Shown here: positions 33,797-43,782 of the stretch, piece after piece
How the letters are laid out: the number at the start of each line of letters is the position of its first letter
Position numbering within the stretch: position 1 is the first letter of the stretch
DNA from: Phymatolithon calcareum
Taxonomy: Eukaryota; Rhodophyta; Florideophyceae; Hapalidiales
Direction: 5' to 3'
Length of the DNA: 64,000 nt
Assembly: GCA_977006965.1 (NCBI GenBank)
Contig: OZ345362.1
Span: 1,798,001 to 1,862,000 of the forward strand
Notes under the pieces: generated by a model
The model's database searches: none
What the model saw: the letters and a program-made list of their open reading frames with translations, nothing else
What the model was told of the DNA's origin: nothing
Position numbers and translations under genes: made by a program

Positions 33797-34741
33797 ATGC
33801 CTTTGCTTTGCAATGCTCCCCTATTTCCATGTAAGCGCAACTTCAGACGTGCGACATCGTTAATAGAACACGAAATGTCATCGTATGTATGTTACTTGCA
33901 TGATCGCTTCACACGCGGAACATACAAAAAGGAGCACTGTCTAGGTACTGAAAAATCGGCAGCACAAAACCTCAGATCGGCGAAAGCGTTTCGAGCTGCA
34001 AGATTCATGATGCAGAAAGTCGAGGTCTTGGTCGGCGTTTTCTTGGCTGTGGTTGCATTCCTTATTTTGGGCAATCGGCATGATGACCACCTGGACTCCC
34101 CAGAGTTCTGGCTATTGGCCAAGGTTCGATTAGGGTCAAAAAGACCACAGCCGAGCAGGACCCGTTGGTACAAACGACCGTGGGCGAGACAGATAATTTT
34201 GAAGGTGCGGCCGGAAAAGTCGACATCCTGGGCAACAGTATATGCGCTCTGGGTGAAAAAACCAGTACAGTGGCCATGGACGCCGATGCCTCGATCAAGA
34301 ATTTGGAAGCCTCATTGGGTGAGCTGGACGAAAGCTAATCAACAAGCGAGGTGGGCCCCACGATTCCCTCTGAAGACTTTTCCATCCACAAAAGTTCGGC
34401 ACATCTGGTGCTGCATTTTCCTAATTTGTACAATGTTGGGGGTTGCACAGTTTGCGAAGAGATCGAATTCGACTGGCGGTATTGCGTCATCAACGAAAAA
34501 GCATGTAACACCATTGGAGCCCTTGCCGCCGTCTCAACTGTCTCCCCCTGGCTCCTCCGTCCTGAGACGCAACTCGCCGACCCCGCCTCAGAGTCCCTTA
34601 ACCTCTTGCCCTCACTGTCCGGCACTCCCCTCCAACCGCCCCGTTTTGAAGTCCTCGGCGCTGGCAGCGCAATTCATGCCCCGCCGCCAGTATTCGGGAA
34701 TTCGCTTCTCCGCCACACCGGTTTTGTGCATCAGTAAATAG
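33797..34741 (+). pseudogene. Possible broken or spliced gene, unresolved
   Basis: One frame is open throughout. Its only natural-looking part is MMQKVEVLVGVFLAVVAFLIL (from 34007), a membrane anchor recalling the start of MlaD/Mce-type proteins. Downstream the better protein-like sequence shifts to another frame (VLAIGQGSIRVKKTTAEQDP ... NLEASLGELDES, stop near 34339). No GT-AG intron joined the two in frame by eye. It may be a frameshifted pseudogene, or a gene with exons I could not define. The Ser/Pro-rich 3' part is open in several frames and is probably not coding. Confidence 0.25.
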
Positions 34742-35230
34742 AATAAGGAAACTGTGAAGGAGTGTACTCGCAACAATTGCGAGTTGATAGAATAGTGTGC
34801 ATGGGTTTGTTCTACAGGCTCTGGGTGGTCGCAAAGGTATTGTGGCCCTGAATCCTCCTCTACTGCTACAAGATGCGCAACGAATTGTCCAGCGGCTAGG
34901 ATGCCGGTCGCACGGCATCATCATGTTTCGTCGAGGTAGTGTACACCTTTCGTACTACTCTGCTGCAGAAATCGGCTCTACAAACGTTGCCGCAGAGGTG
35001 CCAGGAATGTGCATGGACTGTGCAGTTGTTAGAATCGTAATTTTGACTTTTCTAATGTTAGGTAAAGCTATGAAAATCTGTTTTCGAGCAGCCTCAGTCG
35101 CTCACCATTTGCGTGAACGAGCTTTCCGCAATAAAGAAAGAAAGGTAAGACAGAAATATTTTCCGCCGTAAAGGCTACTTGCCGCCTTCTATCTACTTCT
35201 ATGTCCAAGGACAGTATTTAAGAAGAAAGT

Positions 35231-37218
35231 ACATTTTTTCAATTTTTTTAAAGCCCCACAGTCATACGAATATATGGGGCAAGGCTTCCTCAGGTGGTAC
35301 CCCCACTAGGGTGGCTCTACTCTTATGTCTGGTATTCTATCCATCTGAGCCCCTAGCATGTACTCGGTTGTTTTTGATAGCTCGTCATAGCAGTTTTCGA
35401 TATGTCGCTTCTTCTTTCAGTACAGGTCTTCTTCATTCTGCATACTCTCGATGATGCTTTTGCTGAAAAGCAAAATGTCATCTAGTGCCTTCTCAGTTGC
35501 CGCTCTGTCTTCTTCCTTGAGTTCATATGCTGGCATGTTGCGATCCAGGGTCTCCATGTGCTGTCTGACTTTGTTTCCGAATCTATCTGCCATCAGTGGG
35601 GTAGACACTTGGGGAAATCTTCCAAAGGTGTACAACCGCCAGTTGCCTGTGTTTCAGTTGCGAAAATTTAGATACGTTTTCGGAAAATATGCCGAGTATC
35701 GAAGGGAGAGAATGCGAGTGCTCTGCCGTCTCGCCAGCCCACAGTTGAGGAGAAATGCACCAGGCTGAAAGGTTCGCCTTAAGCTTGGTAAGACGGAGCA
35801 AGTTCCTGGAGCTTTCAGAAGAATACCAGGGAAAAAAGATGATCTGGAAGACGTATCAAAGGACATTGGGTATCTCGGGGAAGAAGAACGCCTTAAAGAA
35901 GCTCTGAAACAAGCGGAAGAAGGTATGGTGTCAAAAAAGCGACGCCTACAAGCAACAGTCAAAGTCTGGTTGTTGGAAGAAGACGGTCGGACAGTTAAAA
36001 TCCCGATCGGCGTACCGAACGACCTACCAGGAGTGCTATATATAAGGGACAGAACTGCGAGGTTGAGATGCCTGAGAGTCATTTTCAACAGAGTTCCTTC
36101 GTGGAGAAAATCCATTCTGGCCAAATACTTTGGGACTGGTGCTATGGTGGAGCTTATCGTGTTGCAACGTATACTACGGTCTATGAAGATGGACCAAGAA
36201 ACGGAATATGAATGCAAAAGACTTACTCGGGCCCTCACAGGGAGAGAAATTCGAATCAAGGAGATATTAGAAGGAGAGTAGAGAGATGAGTATCGAAAAC
36301 AGCGAGAAGCTGCCCTGTTACTCAATTTTAGGCTTTGGGAGCTTTTAAAATAAATCAGCATATATCCCGTTGCGGAAATTTAAGTATTGCAGGGAGTTCT
36401 CTTGTCTTGTCGTACGGAATTTTCCTCTTTCTCTTCGATTCAAGGGTCTCTCCTTCCTTTGTCAGGAATGTTGATCGAAGTGCTTCTGCAGATTGGTTCG
36501 TTATTATGTGCTTCATCGCTTCATCAAACGGTTCTCTGGTATCCATCGCTGTGATGTCATTACTTGTGACTTGAAGCTCTTCTGGGTTTCTTCTCTCTGG
36601 CGGTTCCTCCAGAAACTTTCCTTCTTTCGCCATGGTCCTTTTCAACATCTTGAAAGCTAGTATTTCCCGTCAATGGGAAGCAGCTTGGATTCGACATAGT
36701 ACGCGAAGTCTATCAGTCTTTCCTCGTGCCAGTGGTTCGAAGATTTGTCTGAAAAACGTTTGTTCAACTTCCTTGACCGCGCTCTGGACATTTTCTGTCC
36801 ACGGCGTTAAGTGCATAGCGTACTCCCAACTTGGCTGGATTAATGCCTTGTATACCTGGATGCATTTATGTATGCCAATTCCCTTCTTGAATACCTCTAG
36901 TGCACGGAGCTCGTACAGAGCGGTCTTTGCCTTCTTGAGGCGTTGCAACATCAGTGTATCTGTAACCCCCTCCGGTCCTAGGGATATTCCGAGGTATGTG
37001 ACTTCCCCGACATGTGCGAGGGCCTTATTAGCCAGCTGGAATGTCACGCCCGATGTCTCATCCGATTCAAGTATCTCGCTTTTTCCTTGCTTCGTGTTCC
37101 ATGTCATCCCGCGTTCTTGGGCCCACTGAGTGGCTTTGGCTAGCAATCCCTGCAGAGCAGAGGGTGATTTCGCTAGAAGAATTACGTCGTCTGCGAAAGA
37201 AGAAAGTACTGTATTCTC
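35231..37218 (-). mobile_element. LINE fragment A: reverse transcriptase C-terminal part and 3' tail
   Basis: Minus strand. The frame starting at 37218 contains FADDVILLAKSP (FADD near 37197-37186), then GEVTYLGISLG and a region typical of LINE reverse transcriptases after the catalytic motif. One in-frame TGA near 36670 splits it from the continuation to 36355. The remainder (FGRFPQVSTPLMADRFGNKV..., stop at 35417) lies beyond an inserted second LINE. The 3' end near 35231 carries the tail word gaggaagccttg...ttcgta...gactgtg plus an A/T run. The 5' part (endonuclease and first RT motifs) is missing. The element is dead. Confidence 0.8.
35671..36368 (+). mobile_element. LINE fragment B, nested inside fragment A
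   Basis: About 700 bp in the opposite orientation. It encodes a LINE C-terminal region: RERMRVLCRLASPQ, a stop, then a further frame, with the open piece 35925-36281. It interrupts fragment A between FPQR and the following residues. A 14-bp near-duplication, GTTGCGRAAATTTA, brackets it (35657-35670 and 36369-36382). It is heavily 5'-truncated, with no clean poly-A tail left. Confidence 0.7.
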
Positions 37219-37272
37219 TCACCACGTATTTGTAATAATTAGGCGCCTAATTGTCACTAAGTACTTGTTATG

Positions 37273-37361
37273 TTATGTCTGTCAGATGTTAGCAGTTAAG
37301 TTTTCTTTTTTAAAGAAACTTAACCACTCTTAAATTGCTAACATCGGAATTACAGACATAA
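37273..37361. repeat. Imperfect inverted repeat (foldback)
   Basis: The outer blocks ttatgtctgt and atgttagca pair with tgctaacat and acagacataa, with small gaps. The inner part pairs gttaag...tttcttt with aaagaaacttaac. It sits just beyond the broken 5' end of LINE fragment A. Confidence 0.7.
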
Positions 37362-37541
37362 GCTTACGATTTTGCAGGTGTGTTAAGCTGCCGCGTCGAA
37401 AATATTTAACAGTATACTATAAAGTGTAATCACTGTTTCGAACATTTAACTTAGAAAGACTAGCACGTGAAGCGCTTGAACTATGAGTTCTTCAGTGTAT
37501 TTACTCAACAGGACAATATGGGCCATAAGACAGATCCAATG

Positions 37542-38320
37542 CAGAAGACAGAAGACTAGTTCTAGCGTTACGAATGCTTGAACGAGCCAGAACAAGAAAA
37601 ATGGGCCTGCTCACAGTCCCAAGAGAGGAAAGAGACGTTGAGGAATTGCAATGGGTGTGTCGTGACATATCATCAATGTTACATCACGACCTATTCGAGA
37701 CGGCACTAACCTATCTTAAGCAACGAGTTTCAGCAAAATCGTTGAGGGACTTGCTCTTTAAAGACGAAGGAGACGGCTTGGAGGCGAGCAGAAAGAGGAA
37801 AATTCCTTATGATATTCCCGGGTCTACTCCCGCCATCATCAGACTACCGAAAGCACGTCACCGCCAATTGGCGATTAAATGGGCATTCGGACGTTTTCCC
37901 CCATTGAGTACCACTCTTCTGGAAGAAAAATTCGGTGAAATCGTACCAACTCTCATGAACAAGCTCGAAGTGTACCTTCAAAGATATCGACTAACAGAAG
38001 AGGAGACTAGTGAGACTGAAAAGGCACTTGACAAAGTACTATTCTTCACAATCGTCTTTTATGACGACATGGAATAGACCAAGACAAAATAGAACGGCGA
38101 CGCTGAGATTCACGCGAACAGGACAAGTGGACTCTAAGCTTTTCCCTCCATGGAGGAGGGTTTTTGCAGCTAGGGCTACGACGATAGCAACGAGCTTTTG
38201 CGGGCTTTAACAGAGTAACGGAGCTACCAAGGTAGTAGCATCTGAAACGCATCTCCCTTACAGTCTTATGAGTGTTTCTGAGGGCGTTTAATAAATTCAA
38301 AATTCAAAAAAAAAAAAAAA
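37542..38320 (+). mobile_element. Young 5'-truncated LINE insertion with poly-A tail and 17-bp target duplication
   Basis: The insertion begins inside the coding region (AEDRRLVLALRMLERART...). It carries an uninterrupted frame to 38077 (KWAFGRFPPLSTTLLEEKF..., homologous to fragment A), then a 3' untranslated tail and a run of about 15 A before 38320. It is bracketed by the exact 17-bp repeat ATAAGACAGATCCAATG (37525-37541 and 38321-38337). All features of target-primed reverse transcription are intact, so this copy is recent. It lacks endonuclease and RT domains and cannot move by itself. Confidence 0.92.
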
Positions 38321-38486
38321 ATAAGACAGATCCAATGTTGTGACATTTCACCAAAGTAGGCCAAGGATCACATATCCTTTCTGCCTGTATTACAGACTCA
38401 AGCTTTTAAAATGCCACTCGCCACGTGAATGCAATACTCCGTAACAGGTTCACCCTCTCCGGTCTACGCACTGGAAGGTAGCAACT

Positions 38487-38545
38487 GAGGAAGCCTTGCC
38501 CGTATATTCGTAAGACTGTGAGGCTTTTTTAAAATAAACTTCAAT
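38487..38545 (+). mobile_element. LINE 3'-tail remnant
   Basis: gaggaagccttgcccgtat and attcgtaagactgtgagg followed by a T/A-rich end match the tail of LINE fragment A and the remnant at 7650-7706. Only the tail survives. Confidence 0.65.
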
Positions 38546-39099
38546 TGAAAATTTTTTTTCACCCTCCAACCAACACGATTTAATGTATGCCGCCTTCGCT
38601 ACCAGAACCATGGAAAGGCTCTATTTCAGATTCTGGATCGGTCCACCACCAAGGAAGTCAAAGCAGCCAGAACACAGTTCCCCTTTCATATTTTCTTCAA
38701 GATGTTGTCAAACCCGTTGGCCAACATGATCGCAACCATTATTCCACCCTAGCCATTCATGATACGGCAATGCCGTTTGATATATTGAGCACTCGATTGC
38801 AGAAATTTTGGTGATTATACCGGCATTCTTGGAAGCTTCTCTGTCTGTTCCGTTCTCTGTTCGGCATTGAACATTTTTCATGTCACATGATTGTTCTAGG
38901 AAAATGCACCACAACTTGTTTGGCGAGCTTGCCTCTCCCATTTCCACAGAGCATTTGACAGAAAGAATTATTGATAACAATTCAAACATGGTACTCCTTG
39001 CGTTGGGAATCTTTACATTGTACACTTCCAATCTGGTATGAGCAAGCATGCACACATCGGATATAGAAACAGTTCTTCTATCTTCTTGTGCTTATCTAT
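38546..39099. other. Intergenic, nothing recognised
   Basis: No gene or clear repeat seen between the LINE tail and the stop of the small Sel1 gene. Confidence 0.5.
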
Positions 39100-39639
39100 T
39101 CACTCATCCCCCCACAGTTCATACCATTTTCTAATAAAACTGGAAGCCGCCGCCTCCGGCGCCTGCTTCACTGAGCTGTGCAGATGGCGAATGTGTTGAG
39201 CGCGAAACGGATTCGCCTCGACACCCCCATCTCCCTCATCCAAGATAAGAGCCATCTTCGTGAGTGAGCGGAGGGAAGCGAATTCTTTGCTAGCCCTAGT
39301 ATACAAATGCATTGCTTCTGGTACGTCCTTCAGAACACCTTGCGCCCCACGGCGGTAAATTTCAGCCAATTTGAATAGCGGCTCTTCCCCACCTCCCTTC
39401 TCGATGCAACGTGTATAGAGTTCCACAGCAAGCACCGGATCCGCAGTCACCCCCAACTTTCCAGACTCGTAGATTGAGGCTAGACATGCCATGGCCTCCA
39501 AGTGTTCCCCATCTTCCGTTGCTGTTTGCAAAAGTCGTATAGCTTTCGGCGCATCAGTCACTACCCCTGCGCCCGTACTGTCGATGATACGTCGTGCTCG
39601 CATGTACATTGTGTTGTAGTCCAACAAGCGAAACTTCAT
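39100..39639 (-). CDS. Small Sel1-like repeat protein
   Basis: 179 residues with about three Sel1-like (TPR-related) helix-turn-helix repeats of 36-38 residues. The signature A(M/L)xxLAxIYxxGxxGVxxDPxxAxxLYTRxxE is seen around residues 45-80 and 85-120, with a decayed copy to about 155. The repeat consensus (GVxADPxxAVELYTR) is the same as in the diverged C-terminal repeats of the giant Sel1 gene 9 kb away, suggesting a shared origin. Such repeats usually make protein-protein scaffolds. There is no signal peptide or membrane span, so it is probably soluble. The ATG is at MKFRLLDYNTMYMRARR; the second in-frame ATG would also work. Confidence 0.65.
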   Translation of the reverse strand: MKFRLLDYNTMYMRARRIIDSTGAGVVTDAPKAIRLLQTATEDGEHLEAMACLASIYESGKLGVTADPVLAVELYTRCIEKGGGEEPLFKLAEIYRRGAQGVLKDVPEAMHLYTRASKEFASLRSLTKMALILDEGDGGVEANPFRAQHIRHLHSSVKQAPEAAASSFIRKWYELWGDE

Positions 39640-40568
39640 TTGTGCTTTGTTACGAGTGAAACAAAGCGTTCTCTGGCTTGATAGACGCTCTGTGTCTCCA
39701 CTACCATGTAGCGCATTAAATACAAAATTTTATTCCGCCAAATTTGCTTCGTGGCCTACTCTTAAACGAGAAGGCCGAAAAATCGTAGACTCGAGTAGAA
39801 GACGGCGATCATCGAAATGGAAGAAAGATCGAACGAAAAGTAAGCACGAAACGAGGCTTTTGTTTGAACAACTATTTCAATTTTGTTATACTGCCTGTCG
39901 AAACTGCAGAGTCCATGGATGGAACCACGAAGCAGTTTCTGAGCGGCTTCAGGGAGCTTTTTCTGACAGGTGAACAGAATGTTCCACTGCAACTTAAAAG
40001 TACGGACAGTGAGAGCTGAACTACCAGGTAGATTGTCCATTTGCACCTCTCCTCTTTGCTGTCTATAAACATTGGAATCAATAGTTGCATTCTAAGAGTC
40101 TCAAGCTTGATTTCCTTGGCGCCTCACTGCCTAGGTATCAAATATAGTTCTCCGCCGGAAGCAATAGGCATCGAGCACTGGAAATTTTTCTAAATCCCAG
40201 ACTAGCAAAATGGTGAGACAAGTACATACGTTGAGTTGGGTTTTACATTGCTCTGAGCGTCAGGCATTACAGAGACAAAACACGGAGGACAGCGCCCTAC
40301 GCATTGGGTTTAATTTTACGTTGCGTACTCGATATTCGGCTTCCATCCGCAGTTGATACATAGGAAAGAATTGCACTTCTATAGACCGTCATGGACCTCG
40401 CTGCATTTACCTACTGATTGGTAAACTTTTAGATAAAAAGTCTACTTTTCATCTTCTTTTCCTACTCATATTGTTAAAACAATAACAGTCTGAGTAGGAA
40501 AAACCACACGGCACAACGAACAGGGTCAATGATACACGAAAGGACTGTTAATATTTATTTCGCAACCA
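39640..40568. other. Intergenic with one hairpin
   Basis: No gene supported. An inverted repeat with 12-bp arms (40457-40468 and 40491-40502) lies just past the 3' end of the ligase gene and could also act in its transcript end. Confidence 0.5.
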
Positions 40569-42185
40569 TCACAATTTGGCCCTCATCACCATTCCAACGT
40601 GCTCCAAGCTCAGTCGTTTCTCCAACTCCACCTTCAATACCGGCTTGACCACCTTTCCAAGCGCATTAGTCGGAAGCCCGTCAACCTGAAAAATCCATTT
40701 GGGTACCTTGTAAGCAGACAATCTCTCCCCGCACCACTGCAACAATCCACTCGGCTCAGAACCTTCCTGTCGTTCTACAACCACAGCCGCGGCAACCGCC
40801 TCCCCGAGCAGGCGATGAGGCACTCCAACAACAGCGCTCTCCCTGACGCCCGGATGCATCTCAAGTGCCTCCTCGACCTCGCGCGCAAATACGCTCTCCC
40901 CTCCGGTGCGTATGACGTCGCGCATTCTCCCGACAATCACAAGCACCCCGGACATGACAGTGCCCAAATCGCCGGTCTCGAACCAGTCTCGCGGATCAAT
41001 TTCAATTTCCCCGCAGTACCCCCGCATGAGATGTGGGCCGCGTGTGAGCACTGGGCCGCACTCACCGTCCACAGCACGTACCGCGAGTTGCACATGCGAA
41101 GGCACAAGTCCTGCCGACTCTTGGCGGGGGTCATCATGAGGGAATTTTGCATGTTCCAAAAATGTCATTGAACTGGCTGCCTCCGTCATGCCATACGCAC
41201 CGACGAGAGTAGCTCGCGGGAAGACGGTATTTGACGCTCTTCGTAACGACGCACTGGCCTTTGCGCCGCCGTATAGTACGCAGAGTACTGTGCGACATGT
41301 GATATTTCGCGCGGTGGCTGCGTCGACGAGCGCGCGAAGAACTGTCGGAACGACAACAAGGACGCCCACACGCTTTGCGCAGATAAGGTGGAGAACTTCT
41401 GCGGCACGCGCTACGATCCCCCCTTTCCGACTGAAAAAGACGTGGTCACAACCGGTGCGCAGTGCGGCGAGGGCGGACGAGGCGCCTGCGACGTGAAAGT
41501 GAGGTGCGAGATGGAGATAAGATGTTCCACGCCTGAATGGCAGTCGGGACACTTTCTCTGCGGCTTGTATATCCATGGACGAGTGTGAGAGACGAGCGCC
41601 GCGCGCAAGGCCGCCTGTGCCACTTGTGAAAAATATGAATTCGTCCGAATGACGAGATGGAGGTGGTTTTCTAGAGACTACACCGGGGCGAATTATGGTC
41701 ACTGTAGTCGCGGGAAGCGGTTGTACACCAAGAACGGGGACATTCGACCGTGAAAATGAAGGCGCAGTGGTTTGTCCGGTGACGAGCGCATGTGCACCGG
41801 AAACGCGAAAAGCGCGGGCGGCTTCGCCATCGCTCCATCGGTCATTCAGCCATACTAGGGAAATATGTATCCGGCGAGCGGCGACCGAGAGCGCAAGAGC
41901 GGTGCATGGCGACAAATGCCAGACGGCCAGGCGAGTGCCGAATTTGGGTAGTGTTTGTTGATGATACAATTCCAAGAAGCGCTCGTTCAGGGAGTCACAC
42001 AATTTGCGCACGAGTGGTTCGAAGTCATATGAGCCACGATCGAGGGGAAGGATAACGCGACCAAGAAGAGGTTCAGAAGTGGTCCATGGAGGAGGACCAA
42101 CGGCGGACTCGGGCAGTGGGTCAACATGAATTAACCGGGGTGACGATGGCTTCGGTGAAGATTTCTTGACAAGGGGGACAGACAT
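40569..42185 (-). CDS. AMP-forming acyl-CoA ligase, 2-succinylbenzoate-CoA ligase-like
   Basis: 538 residues of the adenylate-forming (ANL) superfamily. Motifs in order: FFTSGTGGLARGARLSH (185-201, the ATP P-loop; the usual TSGTTGxPKG is altered), YGMTEAASSMTFLE (331-344), FETGDLG (402-408), GRMRDVIRTGGESVFAREVE (419-438) and the C-terminal catalytic lysine in LPTNALGKVVK (Lys511). The YGMTEA(A/C)SSxTF form is what plant AAE14/MenE-type proteins show. This suggests o-succinylbenzoyl-CoA synthesis for phylloquinone; other acyl or coumarate-type ligases remain possible. No obvious long transit peptide follows the chosen ATG, but the frame is open further upstream. A single exon. Confidence 0.75.
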   Translation of the reverse strand: MSVPLVKKSSPKPSSPRLIHVDPLPESAVGPPPWTTSEPLLGRVILPLDRGSYDFEPLVRKLCDSLNERFLELYHQQTLPKFGTRLAVWHLSPCTALALSVAARRIHISLVWLNDRWSDGEAARAFRVSGAHALVTGQTTAPSFSRSNVPVLGVQPLPATTVTIIRPGVVSRKPPPSRHSDEFIFFTSGTGGLARGARLSHSSMDIQAAEKVSRLPFRRGTSYLHLAPHFHVAGASSALAALRTGCDHVFFSRKGGIVARAAEVLHLICAKRVGVLVVVPTVLRALVDAATARNITCRTVLCVLYGGAKASASLRRASNTVFPRATLVGAYGMTEAASSMTFLEHAKFPHDDPRQESAGLVPSHVQLAVRAVDGECGPVLTRGPHLMRGYCGEIEIDPRDWFETGDLGTVMSGVLVIVGRMRDVIRTGGESVFAREVEEALEMHPGVRESAVVGVPHRLLGEAVAAAVVVERQEGSEPSGLLQWCGERLSAYKVPKWIFQVDGLPTNALGKVVKPVLKVELEKRLSLEHVGMVMRAKL

Positions 42186-42862
42186 CGACAATTGTGGTTG
42201 GCGATGCACGAGGGAAATGAGGAGGACAATGGAGGAATTGGCGTTTTCATTCTTTCGGGTGATGATTTTCCTAGGATTTTCGATAGCGCTCCTTTTTGGG
42301 AATGTCGAGGGTGGGCATACACGACACGTGGATTGGAAGGTCTGATCTCGGCTGCCGACGGAGATAAATTTGTGATCGAGGAAATTCACTACGTACATTT
42401 TAAAATTTGTGTTTATTTTCAGTCTTTCCATCATAAGGTGGTTCAGCGGGAGGTTTCTTCCTCCAATGCAGTGAACCAAGTTACATACCTCTGTCAAGCC
42501 TCGTTTGTTGTGTTAGTGGTTGTGGCTCATCGAAAAGAGCTGAGATTGTCCATCATGAAGTTGTGGAAGCTAGGGGGATTACAAATGTGTTGAGGGGAGC
42601 TCATAAGTAGTAAACAAAAAGAGGGGACCACCGAAAACAGGGGATAAGGTGGATGAAAACCTGTCTTTCCCGAGTTTCTCGTGTTTTACACTCACACACA
42701 CCACTGCAAAAGCCCCTCCAAACGACAACGGTACATGGCCATTCCTACCCAAGCCTACTACTCACCCCTTGCCAAGCGTACTGTCATAACTCACCCCAAC
42801 CAAAACTACTACTCATCCGTTTGTCAAAGCAATCTATGCGATAGAAAAATTTATTGCGAGCG
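42186..42862. other. Intergenic, nothing recognised
   Basis: Upstream region of the ligase gene. The minus-strand frame of the ligase stays open to 42497, so the true start could lie further 5' than annotated. No other gene seen. Confidence 0.4.
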
Positions 42863-43204
42863 CTACTCTCTATGCTTTAGATACTCGTCGCAAGTAGCAT
42901 TTCCGTCATCGCAAGCGGTAAGGTCAATGATCATGGACTGAGCCGCTCTGTCGATGTGTGTTCGTTTCGCCTCGACAAGGTTGTGGATGTTGAGCCTACC
43001 GCATGTCTGCGAAAAGTGGCCAGTGATTCCGCACGAGGAGCAGAGAGGGGCCCTCATTTCGGACGACAAGTAGGGCTTCTTGCTCTTGCGGCCCGGCTTA
43101 GCTACAAGGTCAAACGGCAATAAATCATCCTGTATTAGCTGGTCTCCAGTGACTGCAACACGCATGATGCTGCCCTCATGCTGCTTGACCCACGTTCTCA
43201 ACAT
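42863..43204 (-). pseudogene. Zinc-knuckle protein fragment, probably transposon-derived
   Basis: 113 residues. A basic GRKSKK patch is followed by CSSCGITGHFSQTC, an exact C-x2-C-x4-H-x4-C zinc knuckle, then a short acidic tail. The order (GRxxKK and then knuckle at the C-terminus) is common at the end of MULE/FAR1-type transposases and in retroelement Gag. No larger frame is attached upstream, so this looks like the 3' end of a decayed element; a small independent gene cannot be excluded. Confidence 0.45.
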
Positions 43205-43540
43205 TCATGCGTCCCGGAACCAGTGCATGTCCTCAGGTGCTATTCAAGGTGGCGGCAGGATCATGTAGCGCGGTAGTCGCTGCTAACTGTCACATCAAAT
43301 GGTGTCTCTTCGCTGCGAACAACAGAGCTGAGCGCGTCACTTTCGATGACCTCCGGCGCCACAATCAGTTTCTCCGGTCGGACTACTTTTTCCTGGTGCT
43401 TCTCGTGTTGTGGGAGATCACGACGTTGACAACTTCTTCAAAGCTTGATCTAGCTTAGTCGCCCACCTGTAGCACGAGCTCCTTCTTTTCCATGATTTCA
43501 GAGTGGTTAGTGCGAGAGCGTTGTGCGTTGAGCGTAGCAG

Positions 43541-43581
43541 ACGAATACGACGACGTGCTTACAGTGCGCCGTCGTATTCGT
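43541..43581. repeat. Inverted repeat, exact 12-bp arms
   Basis: acgaatacgacg (43541-43552) pairs exactly with 43570-43581 around a 17-base loop. Confidence 0.85.
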
Positions 43582-43742
43582 AACGAATGAGTAGTAGGTT
43601 TGGCTATAGGTGTCCATGTAGTGAATTTTTCCCACTTTTGGTGGCCATGTAGTGAATTTCCTCGTTTGGGATCAACCGAATCATACCCGTTGCATTTGTG
43701 TGTCCTTACAGAAGGTACATCCAGGTGGAATCTCCCGCAACC

Positions 43743-43782
43743 GGGGGACGATAAATTTATAGCAATAAATTTATCGTCCCCC
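43743..43782. repeat. Inverted repeat, exact 18-bp arms, 4-base loop
   Basis: gggggacgataaatttat (43743-43760) pairs exactly with 43765-43782 around agca. Confidence 0.9.
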
